Below, in pieces: positions 16,417 through 22,320 of a DNA stretch of 64,000 nt. Each line of letters begins with the position of its first letter. The stretch's first letter is position 1. The stretch lies in the NCBI RefSeq assembly GCF_014843845.1, contig NZ_JHQS01000056.1, forward strand, positions 186,001 through 250,000. Direction: 5' to 3'. The stretch comes from Mesorhizobium amorphae (GTDB taxonomy: Bacteria; Pseudomonadota; Alphaproteobacteria; Rhizobiales; Rhizobiaceae). The notes under the pieces are model-generated. The model was not told the DNA's origin, did no database searches, and saw nothing but the letters and a program-made list of their open reading frames with translations. Made by a program: the position numbers and the translations under genes.

Positions 16417-16968
16417 ATGAAAACGGCTGTTTCGACCTCTTTCACAAGACGGGTCGTCGTCGCAGGGCTGGCAGTGACCGCCGCGACGACGGCTGTATTG
16501 TCGGCGGAGAACGCGCACGCGCAGGACGAGCAATCCACGCCTGAGAAAAGTCTGTACGAACGGCTGGGTGGCGTCTTCGCCATCGCAGCGGTGGTGGATC
16601 ACTTCAGCGACGCCGTCGTGAAGAATCCCATCGTCGGCAAGAAGTCCAAGAACCCGCAGCTGCGGAAATGGCACACCAAGAACCTGGAAAGGCTGCCCGG
16701 CCTCAAGTTCATGCGCACGCTGTGGGTCTGCGACGTTTCTGGTGGACCCTTCAAATTCACGGCCACCAAGCCTGGCACGACGCCGCTCGGCCTTGAGGAG
16801 GCGCACCGGGACCTGCGGATATCTCCCGCGGAATTCGATGAGGTCGCAGCGGAACTCGGACGGACCCTGGACCACTTCAAGGTTCCGAAGGCCGAGAAAA
16901 CCGAGGTCCTGGCAGCCTTCGCCGCGCACAAGGACGAGGTCACCGCCGGCTACGTCAAGAAGGGCTGA
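16417..16968 (+). CDS. exported group 1 truncated hemoglobin-like protein
   Basis: A 183-residue protein with a twin-arginine-like signal (FTRRVVVAGLAVTAATTAV, cleaved near AHAQD) followed by a group 1 truncated globin domain that opens with SLYERLGGVFAIAAVVDHF. The helix region LRKWHTKNLERL carries candidate haem-contact residues and LEEAHRDLRISPAEFDEV supplies the proximal histidine (EAH). Truncated globins bind O2 or NO; export to the periplasm is unusual and suggests a folded haem protein moved by Tat. A good ribosome site (GGAGGGAACCAGAG) precedes ATG 16417. An EcfG-like promoter is upstream. Confidence 0.82.
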   Translation: MKTAVSTSFTRRVVVAGLAVTAATTAVLSAENAHAQDEQSTPEKSLYERLGGVFAIAAVVDHFSDAVVKNPIVGKKSKNPQLRKWHTKNLERLPGLKFMRTLWVCDVSGGPFKFTATKPGTTPLGLEEAHRDLRISPAEFDEVAAELGRTLDHFKVPKAEKTEVLAAFAAHKDEVTAGYVKKG

Positions 16969-17061
16969 AGTCCCCTGTGTTTCCGCGTTCCAGGGGGTGA
17001 GGAAAGATCGGACGGATGATTCCGGTAAAAGGTGCGATCCCGGGAGATTTTCCAGGAGGCA

Positions 17062-17094
17062 ACAAAAACCCGCGCCTCTGACGGAGGGCGCGGG
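17062..17094 (-). terminator. Rho-independent terminator after the small membrane protein genes
   Basis: An eight-base stem CCCGCGCC/GGCGCGGG (17069-17076 and 17087-17094) is followed on the minus strand by TTTTTGTT. It lies about 60 bases after the stop of the small gene at 17153. Confidence 0.75.
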
Positions 17095-17152
17095 CCAATC
17101 GGGCGGAGTGCGGGAACGAAGAGGTCCCGGACTCGTCGATGATCTTCGCCGT

Positions 17153-17245
17153 TTAGTACCAGCGTCCACGGCCGTAGAAGCCGCCGCCTAGCAGAATAAC
17201 GATAAGAACTATGACCAGTATTGTGGTGATATCCATATAGGCCAT
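17153..17245 (-). CDS. 30-residue hydrophobic membrane peptide
   Basis: A tiny gene: ATG 17245, stop TAA at 17153. The product has one membrane span (ITTILVIVLIVILL), a glycine hinge and a basic aromatic tail (FYGRGRWY). It resembles DUF3309-type short proteins common in Rhizobiales, whose role is unknown. AGGAGG lies only three bases before the ATG; a second ATG nine bases downstream would have a long spacer instead. It lies 45 bases after another tiny gene on the same strand and before a terminator, so the two are probably one transcript from the EcfG promoter at 17420-17444. Confidence 0.65.
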   Translation of the reverse strand: MAYMDITTILVIVLIVILLGGGFYGRGRWY

Positions 17246-17290
17246 GCGCCTCCTATGTGCGTGATTGATGCCTGTTCTAAACCGATCGGT

Positions 17291-17365
17291 CTAACGCAAG
17301 CCAAAAAAGCTGAGTATCAATAGTACGATAACTACGGCTCCGACCAGCCAAATAATGCTATTCAT
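17291..17365 (-). CDS. 24-residue hydrophobic membrane peptide
   Basis: A tiny gene with ATG 17365, TAG at 17291 and an excellent ribosome site (GGGAGG, five bases before the ATG). The product is a single membrane helix (IIWLVGAVVIVLLILSFF) ending GLR. Very short proteins of this form are widespread in Rhizobiales but uncharacterised. The gene lies 55 bases downstream of a GGAAC-N16-CGTT promoter on the same strand, so it is a likely general-stress gene. Confidence 0.7.
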   Translation of the reverse strand: MNSIIWLVGAVVIVLLILSFFGLR

Positions 17366-17419
17366 AACGGCCTCCCTTTACCTCGAGATGCCATGGCGAA
17401 AACTATTGTCAATAGACGC

Positions 17420-17444
17420 AACGACTGTGCAGCGTTTTTGTTCC
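17420..17444 (-). promoter_or_regulatory. EcfG (general stress sigma) promoter
   Basis: On the minus strand GGAAC (17444-17440) and CGTT (17423-17420) are 16 bases apart, a full consensus match. It reads toward the two tiny membrane protein genes. Confidence 0.78.
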
Positions 17445-17577
17445 AACACGTTGAATTTATAGTGCGGCAGAGTGCCGACAGTCGGTTTCCATGACGGAGC
17501 TACCCGACTCTGAGAGGATGCGGGCCAATCAGCACCGTCTGAAGCCGCGCTGGTCATTCCCGGAGCTTGTTCCTCGA

Positions 17578-17943
17578 TCAACGAGAAAGAAGGCGCTCGA
17601 GTTTGCTGCTGAGCTCGTCAAAGCTGAACGGTTTGCGAAGGACGGCACGGCTGCTGAAGCCTTCGCGCATGTCGCGACCGCTGTTACCAGTCGAATAGAT
17701 GAAGGGCACACCGCGCTCGGCAAGCGCGTCGGCCACGGCATTGCTGTCGTCGCCATCCAGATTCATGTCCAGCATGGCGGCATCGAAAACCTGCGCTTCG
17801 ATCAGGGCGATCGCCTTTTCGATCGTGGCGGCTGAGGTGACGGACTCGCATCCAAGATCGCCCAGCATGTCCTCAATCATCATCAGGACCAGAATTTCAT
17901 CCTCGACAACGAGGATGCGGCGGCCAGAAAGCAGTTTATCCAT
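17578..17943 (-). CDS. single-domain response regulator
   Basis: A 121-residue receiver domain without an output domain. The acidic pocket is VVEDE near the N-terminus, the phospho-acceptor Asp lies in AAMLDMNLDG, the Thr/Ser in FIYSTGNSG and the Lys in LRKPFSF. The FIYSTGN stretch resembles the FAT GUY motif of receivers that regulate the general stress response in alphaproteobacteria, such as SdrG. The gene overlaps the end of the upstream kinase gene by eight bases (ATG 17943; a GTG three bases earlier is possible), so the kinase is the expected partner. It probably works by phosphate flow to another protein. Confidence 0.88.
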   Translation of the reverse strand: MDKLLSGRRILVVEDEILVLMMIEDMLGDLGCESVTSAATIEKAIALIEAQVFDAAMLDMNLDGDDSNAVADALAERGVPFIYSTGNSGRDMREGFSSRAVLRKPFSFDELSSKLERLLSR

Positions 17944-18991
17944 CACGAGTTCCCGGTACCGGAATGTTCATCGTGCAGATCAACCCGTCCGGGCGATAGT
18001 CGAGTTGCACAGTGCCTTCGAGCTCGTGGGTCAGGCCGCGCTCGATCACGCGCGAACCGAACCCCTTTCGCAACGGCGGCGTAACCTTCGGCCCGTCCTT
18101 CTCTTTCCATGACAGGACCAGTCGGCGGCCCTCCGATGCTGGCTCGATCATCGTCCAATCGATCCGGATCGAACCCTTGTCATTGGAAAACGCACCATAC
18201 TTCACGGCGTTGGTGGCAAGTTCGTTGAACGCGATGCCAAGCGCCAGGGCTGCCCTTGTCGAGAGGCGGATGTTCTCGCCGGAAATCACAAGGCGCTCCG
18301 CCCGACCGTCGGTGACGCCGAATGGTTCCAGGGCATCGTGGAGGACATCGAGCAACCCGGCGCTGTGCCAGTTTTCGCGGGTCAGCAGGTTGTGCGACCG
18401 GGAAAGCGCAAACAGCCGGGACTCGACGGCCTCGCGGATCACCTTTGGATCGGAATTCGCTCGCGATGCCTGCCAGACGATCGACTGCACCGTTGCAAGC
18501 ATGTTCTTCACGCGATGGTTCAATTCGTCGATGAGCATCCGCGATTGCGCCTGCTCCTCCTTGTGTCTGGTGAGATCGACGAAGGAGGTAAAATACTGGA
18601 CGATGGCGCCGCTCCTGTCGCGGACGGGATTGACGAAAAGGGCCGCCCAGAATTCGCTGCGATCCTTGCGCCTGTAAAGGATTTCCGTGCTCGCCTCCGA
18701 ATTGGCTTCGAACTCCGCCTTGATACGTTTCAGTGCTCCGGCGTCGGCGCCGTCCGCCATCAGGAAATTGAAGGGCTGACCGAGTACCTCTTCCCTGGTG
18801 TATCCGGTTAAAGCGAGAAAGGCGTCATTCGCAAAAATGATCGGATTGGCGGGCTCTTTTGCATCGGTGAAAACCATGGCCATTCGTGTTGTCTCGGCGG
18901 CAACAACGAACGGGCCAAGGTCGTGCTGAAAGCCCTCGACTTCGGCTTCGGCGTCCTTCTGCTGTTCGGACTTGTCAGGCATCGTGACCAT
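17936..18991 (-). CDS. PAS/LOV-like sensor HWE-family histidine kinase
   Basis: A 351-residue soluble kinase. Residues 30-145 form a PAS domain with strong LOV character (PIIFANDAFLALTGYTREEV, then FWAALFVNPVRDRSG). The LOV photoactive segment, normally GRNCRFLQ, reads GQPFNFLM here, so the flavin-binding cysteine is missing. The kinase part is of the HWE class: the phospho-acceptor His is in IDELNHRVKNMLATVQ and the ATP-binding N-box in AFNELATNAVKYGA. Such kinases feed the PhyR-EcfG stress pathway in related bacteria. It overlaps the response regulator gene, forming a cognate pair. No transmembrane segment is present. Confidence 0.9.
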   Translation of the reverse strand: MVTMPDKSEQQKDAEAEVEGFQHDLGPFVVAAETTRMAMVFTDAKEPANPIIFANDAFLALTGYTREEVLGQPFNFLMADGADAGALKRIKAEFEANSEASTEILYRRKDRSEFWAALFVNPVRDRSGAIVQYFTSFVDLTRHKEEQAQSRMLIDELNHRVKNMLATVQSIVWQASRANSDPKVIREAVESRLFALSRSHNLLTRENWHSAGLLDVLHDALEPFGVTDGRAERLVISGENIRLSTRAALALGIAFNELATNAVKYGAFSNDKGSIRIDWTMIEPASEGRRLVLSWKEKDGPKVTPPLRKGFGSRVIERGLTHELEGTVQLDYRPDGLICTMNIPVPGTRDG

Positions 18992-19092
18992 TGATCCCGC
19001 CGTTGGTGCAAGCCATTCGACAGCGTAGCTTGCCCAAGGCCTCCGCGCTACAGGTCGACAGACTGGTGGAATGTAATAGAGGCGCAGTTACC

Positions 19093-19115
19093 AAAAACCC
19101 CGCGCGAAGGCGGGG
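19093..19115 (-). terminator. second terminator after the BA14K gene
   Basis: A CCCCGC/GCGGGG hairpin (19098-19103 and 19110-19115) is followed on the minus strand by TTTTTGG. It lies downstream of a first terminator at 19133-19157, so transcription from the BA14K gene meets two in tandem. Confidence 0.6.
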
Positions 19116-19132
19116 GTCCACATGGATTGAAA

Positions 19133-19157
19133 AGCCCGCGCCGTCACCAGCGCGGGC
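19133..19157 (-). terminator. Rho-independent terminator of the BA14K gene
   Basis: The stem AGCCCGCGC/GCGCGGGCT is followed on the minus strand by TTTT. It begins 10 bases after the stop at 19168. Confidence 0.78.
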
Positions 19158-19167
19158 TCGTATTTTA

Positions 19168-19641
19168 TCAGTAGGGCGAATTGCACTGCCGACGACGGCC
19201 GTAGTTGGGCTGGAACGTGTTGTCCGAAGCGCGATAGCTCCGGTACCGATCGTAGCACCACTCCACATGGGCATCACCGCCGCGATAGACACGGTTCTGG
19301 TTGTTGTTGATGATCGCACTGGTGATCAGCGCGCCGGTGGCGAAGGCCGCCAGTGGGAACCAGTAGTCGCCATGACGGCGATAGCCGCGATGGTAGTCAC
19401 GATAGCCGCGGTGGCCATTCCAGTAGGCGCCATCATTTTGCGCAAAATTTTGCGAAAAATTGCGATTGCGGTTGGCGCTCCGGTGCTTCCTCCACGGCCT
19501 GTGGTCGATCGCCTGCACATCAGACGAGGCGGAAGGCGCTTGCGGCTGGGATATCCCGGCAGCGCCGGAAGGCCCGGAAGCGGCGGCCGCGAACGATACT
19601 GACAATGTGGCCGCCAGCAAACCCGATACGATCTTGTTCAT
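19168..19641 (-). CDS. BA14K family protein
   Basis: A 157-residue exported or membrane-anchored protein. Residues 1-24 are a signal peptide. The middle is rich in Asn, Arg, Tyr and Gly (RGYRDYHRGYRRHGDYW), a hydrophobic segment follows (FPLAAFATGALITSAII), and the end carries the BA14K signature HVEWCYDRYRSYRASDNTF with a second cysteine in RRRQCNSPY. BA14K is a Brucella immunoreactive, lectin-like protein family found across Rhizobiales. ATG 19641 has GGAGG upstream. An EcfG promoter lies 40 bases upstream and two terminators follow. Confidence 0.88.
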   Translation of the reverse strand: MNKIVSGLLAATLSVSFAAAASGPSGAAGISQPQAPSASSDVQAIDHRPWRKHRSANRNRNFSQNFAQNDGAYWNGHRGYRDYHRGYRRHGDYWFPLAAFATGALITSAIINNNQNRVYRGGDAHVEWCYDRYRSYRASDNTFQPNYGRRRQCNSPY

Positions 19642-19682
19642 TTTTCCTCCTTGAAGGGTGGTTGACGTCCCTATGGATTTAA

Positions 19683-19707
19683 AACGATTTAACCGCATTA
19701 TGGTTCC
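19683..19707 (-). promoter_or_regulatory. EcfG (general stress sigma) promoter
   Basis: On the minus strand GGAAC (19707-19703) and CGTT (19686-19683) are 16 bases apart. The predicted transcript start is about 35 bases before the BA14K ATG. Confidence 0.8.
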
Positions 19708-19771
19708 CGCCCGCTGGAAGGGCCGCGCCAGCAATATCAGATCGCCTTTCGAAAGTTCGAGGCCAAAAGGA

Positions 19772-19799
19772 AGCCCACCGGCTTTGACACCGATGGGCT
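19772..19799 (-). terminator. terminator-like hairpin after the Ala/Pro-rich gene
   Basis: An AGCCCA..CGG/CCG..TGGGCT hairpin lies 40 bases after the stop at 19838 and is followed on the minus strand by TTCCTTTTGG. The T run is interrupted, so it is weaker than its neighbours. Confidence 0.5.
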
Positions 19800-19837
19800 G
19801 CGCTTCACGCTGAAGCGGTACTGGAGCGGCGAGTGTA

Positions 19838-20167
19838 TCAGCCGCCGCTGGCGGGTGCAGCCGGGGCCGGTGCGGGTTCGGCAGGCGCCGGTGCTGGTTC
19901 GGCAGGCGCGGGTGCCGGCGCGGCAGGCGCCGGTTCAGCCGGAGCGCTTGCAGCCGGAGCGGGTGCAGCCGGAGCGGGTGCGGCAGGCGTTTGGGCCGCA
20001 GGCGCATCAACCTTCACGTTGACGTCACCTCCGCCGCCCCCAGGCATGTGGACGATACCCGTGGCAAACAGCAACACGACTATTGCGACGATTGCCACGA
20101 TGACGGCGATAACTGTGGTGCCACCGCCGCCTCCGCCCGAATTGATAACAGTTGGGCCATCAGCCAT
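19838..20167 (-). CDS. membrane-anchored Ala/Pro-rich repeat protein
   Basis: A 109-residue protein. A glycine-rich N-terminus (INSGGGGGGTTV) is followed by one membrane helix (VIAVIVAIVAIVVLLFATG), a second glycine run and a tail built almost only of Ala, Pro and Glu in repeats of APAPAEP. The tail probably spans the periplasm as a stiff, extended spacer. The function is unknown. The ribosome site AAAAGGAGATAAATT is excellent. An EcfG promoter lies about 120 bases upstream. The low-complexity tail is encoded by near-identical DNA repeats, so its length may vary between strains. Confidence 0.78.
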   Translation of the reverse strand: MADGPTVINSGGGGGGTTVIAVIVAIVAIVVLLFATGIVHMPGGGGGDVNVKVDAPAAQTPAAPAPAAPAPAASAPAEPAPAAPAPAPAEPAPAPAEPAPAPAAPASGG

Positions 20168-20289
20168 AATTTATCTCCTTTTCAGATTACAAAGAATCCA
20201 AGCGTTTCAGACGCAAGCCCAAAATAGCGGTGCGACTATCACCGTAAATGCTTCTGCCCAGGAGCTTTCCCAAGAATCGCTCGAAGATA

Positions 20290-20314
20290 AACGGACGACA
20301 TCGGCTTCCGTTCC
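20290..20314 (-). promoter_or_regulatory. EcfG (general stress sigma) promoter
   Basis: On the minus strand GGAAC (20314-20310) and CGTT (20293-20290) are 16 bases apart. It would give a leader of about 115 bases for the Ala/Pro-rich protein gene at 20167. Confidence 0.72.
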
Positions 20315-20422
20315 TTGAAGGGACGACTGGCCAAAGAAGTTCCATTGCGAAGGTCTTCCTGAGGGTGCTTCATACAGGCTTTGATGCTAGCTCGACAGGC
20401 TTGTCGCCGGGTACCCGGCCGC

Positions 20423-20524
20423 TCAGCCAAGGATGAGGCCAGCCAGTAGAACCGTAAGGACAAGCGACAGCGGAACGGCAAGAAGACAGGCCGCCTCCAA
20501 GGTGTTGGGTTGCCAAGAGTTCAT
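20423..20524 (-). CDS. 33-residue hydrophobic membrane peptide
   Basis: ATG 20524 to TGA 20423, with GGGAGG five bases before the start. The product begins MNSWQPNTLEAA and continues as one membrane helix (CLLAVPLSLVLTVLLAGLIL). No known family is recognised. A GGAAC-N17-CGTT promoter ends 29 bases before the ATG, giving a very compact stress-type gene. Confidence 0.68.
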   Translation of the reverse strand: MNSWQPNTLEAACLLAVPLSLVLTVLLAGLILG

Positions 20525-20552
20525 CGGGGCCTCCCGTTTGGTTTCCTTTCCA

Positions 20553-20578
20553 AACGGGCAGCGCGGCCCGATAGTTCC
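20553..20578 (-). promoter_or_regulatory. EcfG (general stress sigma) promoter
   Basis: On the minus strand GGAAC (20578-20574) and CGTT (20556-20553) are 17 bases apart, immediately upstream of the 33-residue peptide gene. Confidence 0.78.
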
Positions 20579-20659
20579 GAACACTCAGGCGCTCGACGCG
20601 GGGAAGCGGCAGCGGATTGGTTCCAGGGGTGGCTGAGCAGGCTCGAATGGCGCGGAAGG

Positions 20660-21730
20660 CTACGCCGCCCGCGGGATGCGCGAGATGAACGTCGCCCTGG
20701 TCACCGATACGCTGGTGCCGTCGGTGTCGCTGATGACCTCGATCTTGGCCTCCAGCTGCTTGACCAGTGCCTCGACGATGGCTGTTCCGAGGCCCACGCT
20801 CGGCACTTCGCCGGCCGCCTTGCCCGCGCCGTTGTCCGAGACCGTCAGCTTCCAGTCGCTGCCGTCGGTCTCGTAGGTTACCTGGATCACCGCCTTGGCC
20901 TTCTCCCGGGGGAAGGCATATTTGATGGCGTTGAGGACGAGTTCGGTGACGATCAGGCCGAGGCTCACCGCCTTCTGCGAGTCTATCCTGCCGCCTTGCG
21001 CCGTGACGTTGACCTTGATCGGCTGGTCCTCACCGACCATCGACGAGGCCAGGCTGCTGCACAATTTCGACAGATAGGAGCCGACGTCGATCTCCTCCAT
21101 GCCGGCCGAGGTGTGGAGATGACGCTGCACTTCGGCCACCGACAGCACGCGCTGATGGGCGTCCTTCAGGTGCTGGCGGGTTTCCTCGGAGGTGACCGAG
21201 CGGGCCTTCAGCAGCAAAATGCTGGCGATGATCTGCAGGCTGTTGGCAACCCTGTGCTCCATCTCGCGCAGCAGCACATCCTTCTGCCGCAGCAGGTCTT
21301 CGGTGCGGGCGAGAAGCTCTTCCTTTTCCTTCTCGATGGAACGGCGGGCGGTGATGTCGTTGAAGGCAAGCAGGATGGTGACGGCCGAACTGTGGTCGTA
21401 GAGCACCTTTCGCGCGTTGAGCAGCATCGTGCGCTTGCCGATATTGGGAAAATCATGCTCGACCTCGAAGCCGTCCATGGCGGTCTTCTCGGGGATGATC
21501 GTCTCCAAAAGCAGGCGCAGTGCCGGAATGTCCCACTGGCCATCGCCCAGCGCATAGAGCAGCGAGCCGTGCGTCTGCTCCGAATCGACCTTGAAGGTCT
21601 CATAGAAGGAGCGGCTGGCCGCCAGCACGCGAAACTGTTCGTCGAGCACGAGGAAGGGTTCGACGAGCGTATTGACGATGGCCTGCGCCAGCGTCTGCGC
21701 GTCGTCGATATTGGCGATGGGATGAAACAA
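20660..21730 (-). CDS. PAS sensor HisKA_2-type histidine kinase
   Basis: A 356-residue soluble histidine kinase. Residues 10-130 form a PAS domain (PFLVLDEQFRVLAASRSFYETF). A short coiled coil leads to the HisKA_2 phospho-acceptor helix (LLREMEHRVANSLQIIAS) and a HATPase_c domain with VTELVLNAIKYAFP and DNGAG. This class often acts in light or general stress signalling in Rhizobiales. The TTG start at 21730 has no clear ribosome site, and a GGAGGCG/CGCCTCC hairpin sits in the leader (21747-21764). No receiver gene is adjacent, so the partner is unknown. Confidence 0.88.
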   Translation of the reverse strand: MFHPIANIDDAQTLAQAIVNTLVEPFLVLDEQFRVLAASRSFYETFKVDSEQTHGSLLYALGDGQWDIPALRLLLETIIPEKTAMDGFEVEHDFPNIGKRTMLLNARKVLYDHSSAVTILLAFNDITARRSIEKEKEELLARTEDLLRQKDVLLREMEHRVANSLQIIASILLLKARSVTSEETRQHLKDAHQRVLSVAEVQRHLHTSAGMEEIDVGSYLSKLCSSLASSMVGEDQPIKVNVTAQGGRIDSQKAVSLGLIVTELVLNAIKYAFPREKAKAVIQVTYETDGSDWKLTVSDNGAGKAAGEVPSVGLGTAIVEALVKQLEAKIEVISDTDGTSVSVTRATFISRIPRAA

Positions 21731-22000
21731 GGCTTAAAGCCGATCTGGAGGCGTTTTCGCCTCCTCCTAAGGGCCATCTTTACACCGTTGCTGGCTTCGT
21801 GTCGCGAATTGAATCGATTCGCCAGTGCCAGCCTGCCTTCTCCCTCTTGGGAGCGAGCAGCCGGATCACGTCATGGCGTTGATGCAGACACCGATCGGTG
21901 GCGCCCCTCCACATGTTCCCCCGCCAGGGTTTCGGTCTGATCCTGCTATCGGACCTAAGTCTGAGTGCCGCGCGAAAAGGTCTGCAGTGTCATATCGCCC
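21731..22000. other. intergenic region upstream of two divergent genes
   Basis: This stretch holds an inverted repeat with a TTTT loop (21747-21764) next to the kinase start. I see no gene or recognisable element in the rest. Confidence 0.4.
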
Positions 22001-22025
22001 GGAACCTTGGGGCCCAGTACTCGTT
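22001..22025 (+). promoter_or_regulatory. EcfG (general stress sigma) promoter
   Basis: GGAAC at 22001-22005 and CGTT at 22022-22025 are 16 bases apart, a full consensus match. The tiny membrane protein gene starts 29 bases downstream. Confidence 0.8.
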
Positions 22026-22053
22026 CCCAGAAGCAAGTTTTCAGGAGGAAAAG

Positions 22054-22146
22054 ATGGATGAGAGCGTCGGTCAAGCTCGCTGGCTATTGGCGCCAGTTTT
22101 TGGGGTATGTATAATTTTCATGACGATTGGGGTCTTCTTTAGCTGA
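22054..22146 (+). CDS. 30-residue hydrophobic membrane peptide
   Basis: ATG 22054 with AGGAGG six bases upstream, stop TAG at 22144. The product has a short charged start (MDESVGQARW) and one membrane helix (LLAPVFGVCIIFMTIGVFF). The family is not recognised. The ideal ribosome site and the perfect EcfG promoter 29 bases upstream make it a credible stress-induced small protein despite its size. Confidence 0.7.
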   Translation: MDESVGQARWLLAPVFGVCIIFMTIGVFFS

Positions 22147-22320
22147 TCTATGAAGATGCGTCTTAAGTATGGGTTAGATGCACCGGTATCTACGCAGTAA
22201 CGTCCCTTCCTGTGTCGATAGGGTTTGCCCGCGACCCGCCCCGGGTGGCGGGCGAAGCCTTGTGAGGCAGCACTATCCTGTGGAACGCAAACGTTGCGCG
22301 CCGACTAAATATGCCCGATC

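Noticed and set aside
16198..17169. A long minus-strand frame opposite the globin gene.
   Set aside because: It crosses the promoter region and an intact gene on the plus strand, with no domain of its own.
19838..20010. The repetitive GC-rich DNA of the Ala/Pro tail as a possible CRISPR or satellite repeat.
   Set aside because: It is inside a frame with a clear signal and membrane helix; the repeats are codon repeats of Ala-Pro-Glu, without spacers.
22276..22305. GGAAC just upstream of the AI-2E family transporter gene.
   Set aside because: The base quartet at the -10 distance is GACT, and the only CGTT is five bases away, too close.
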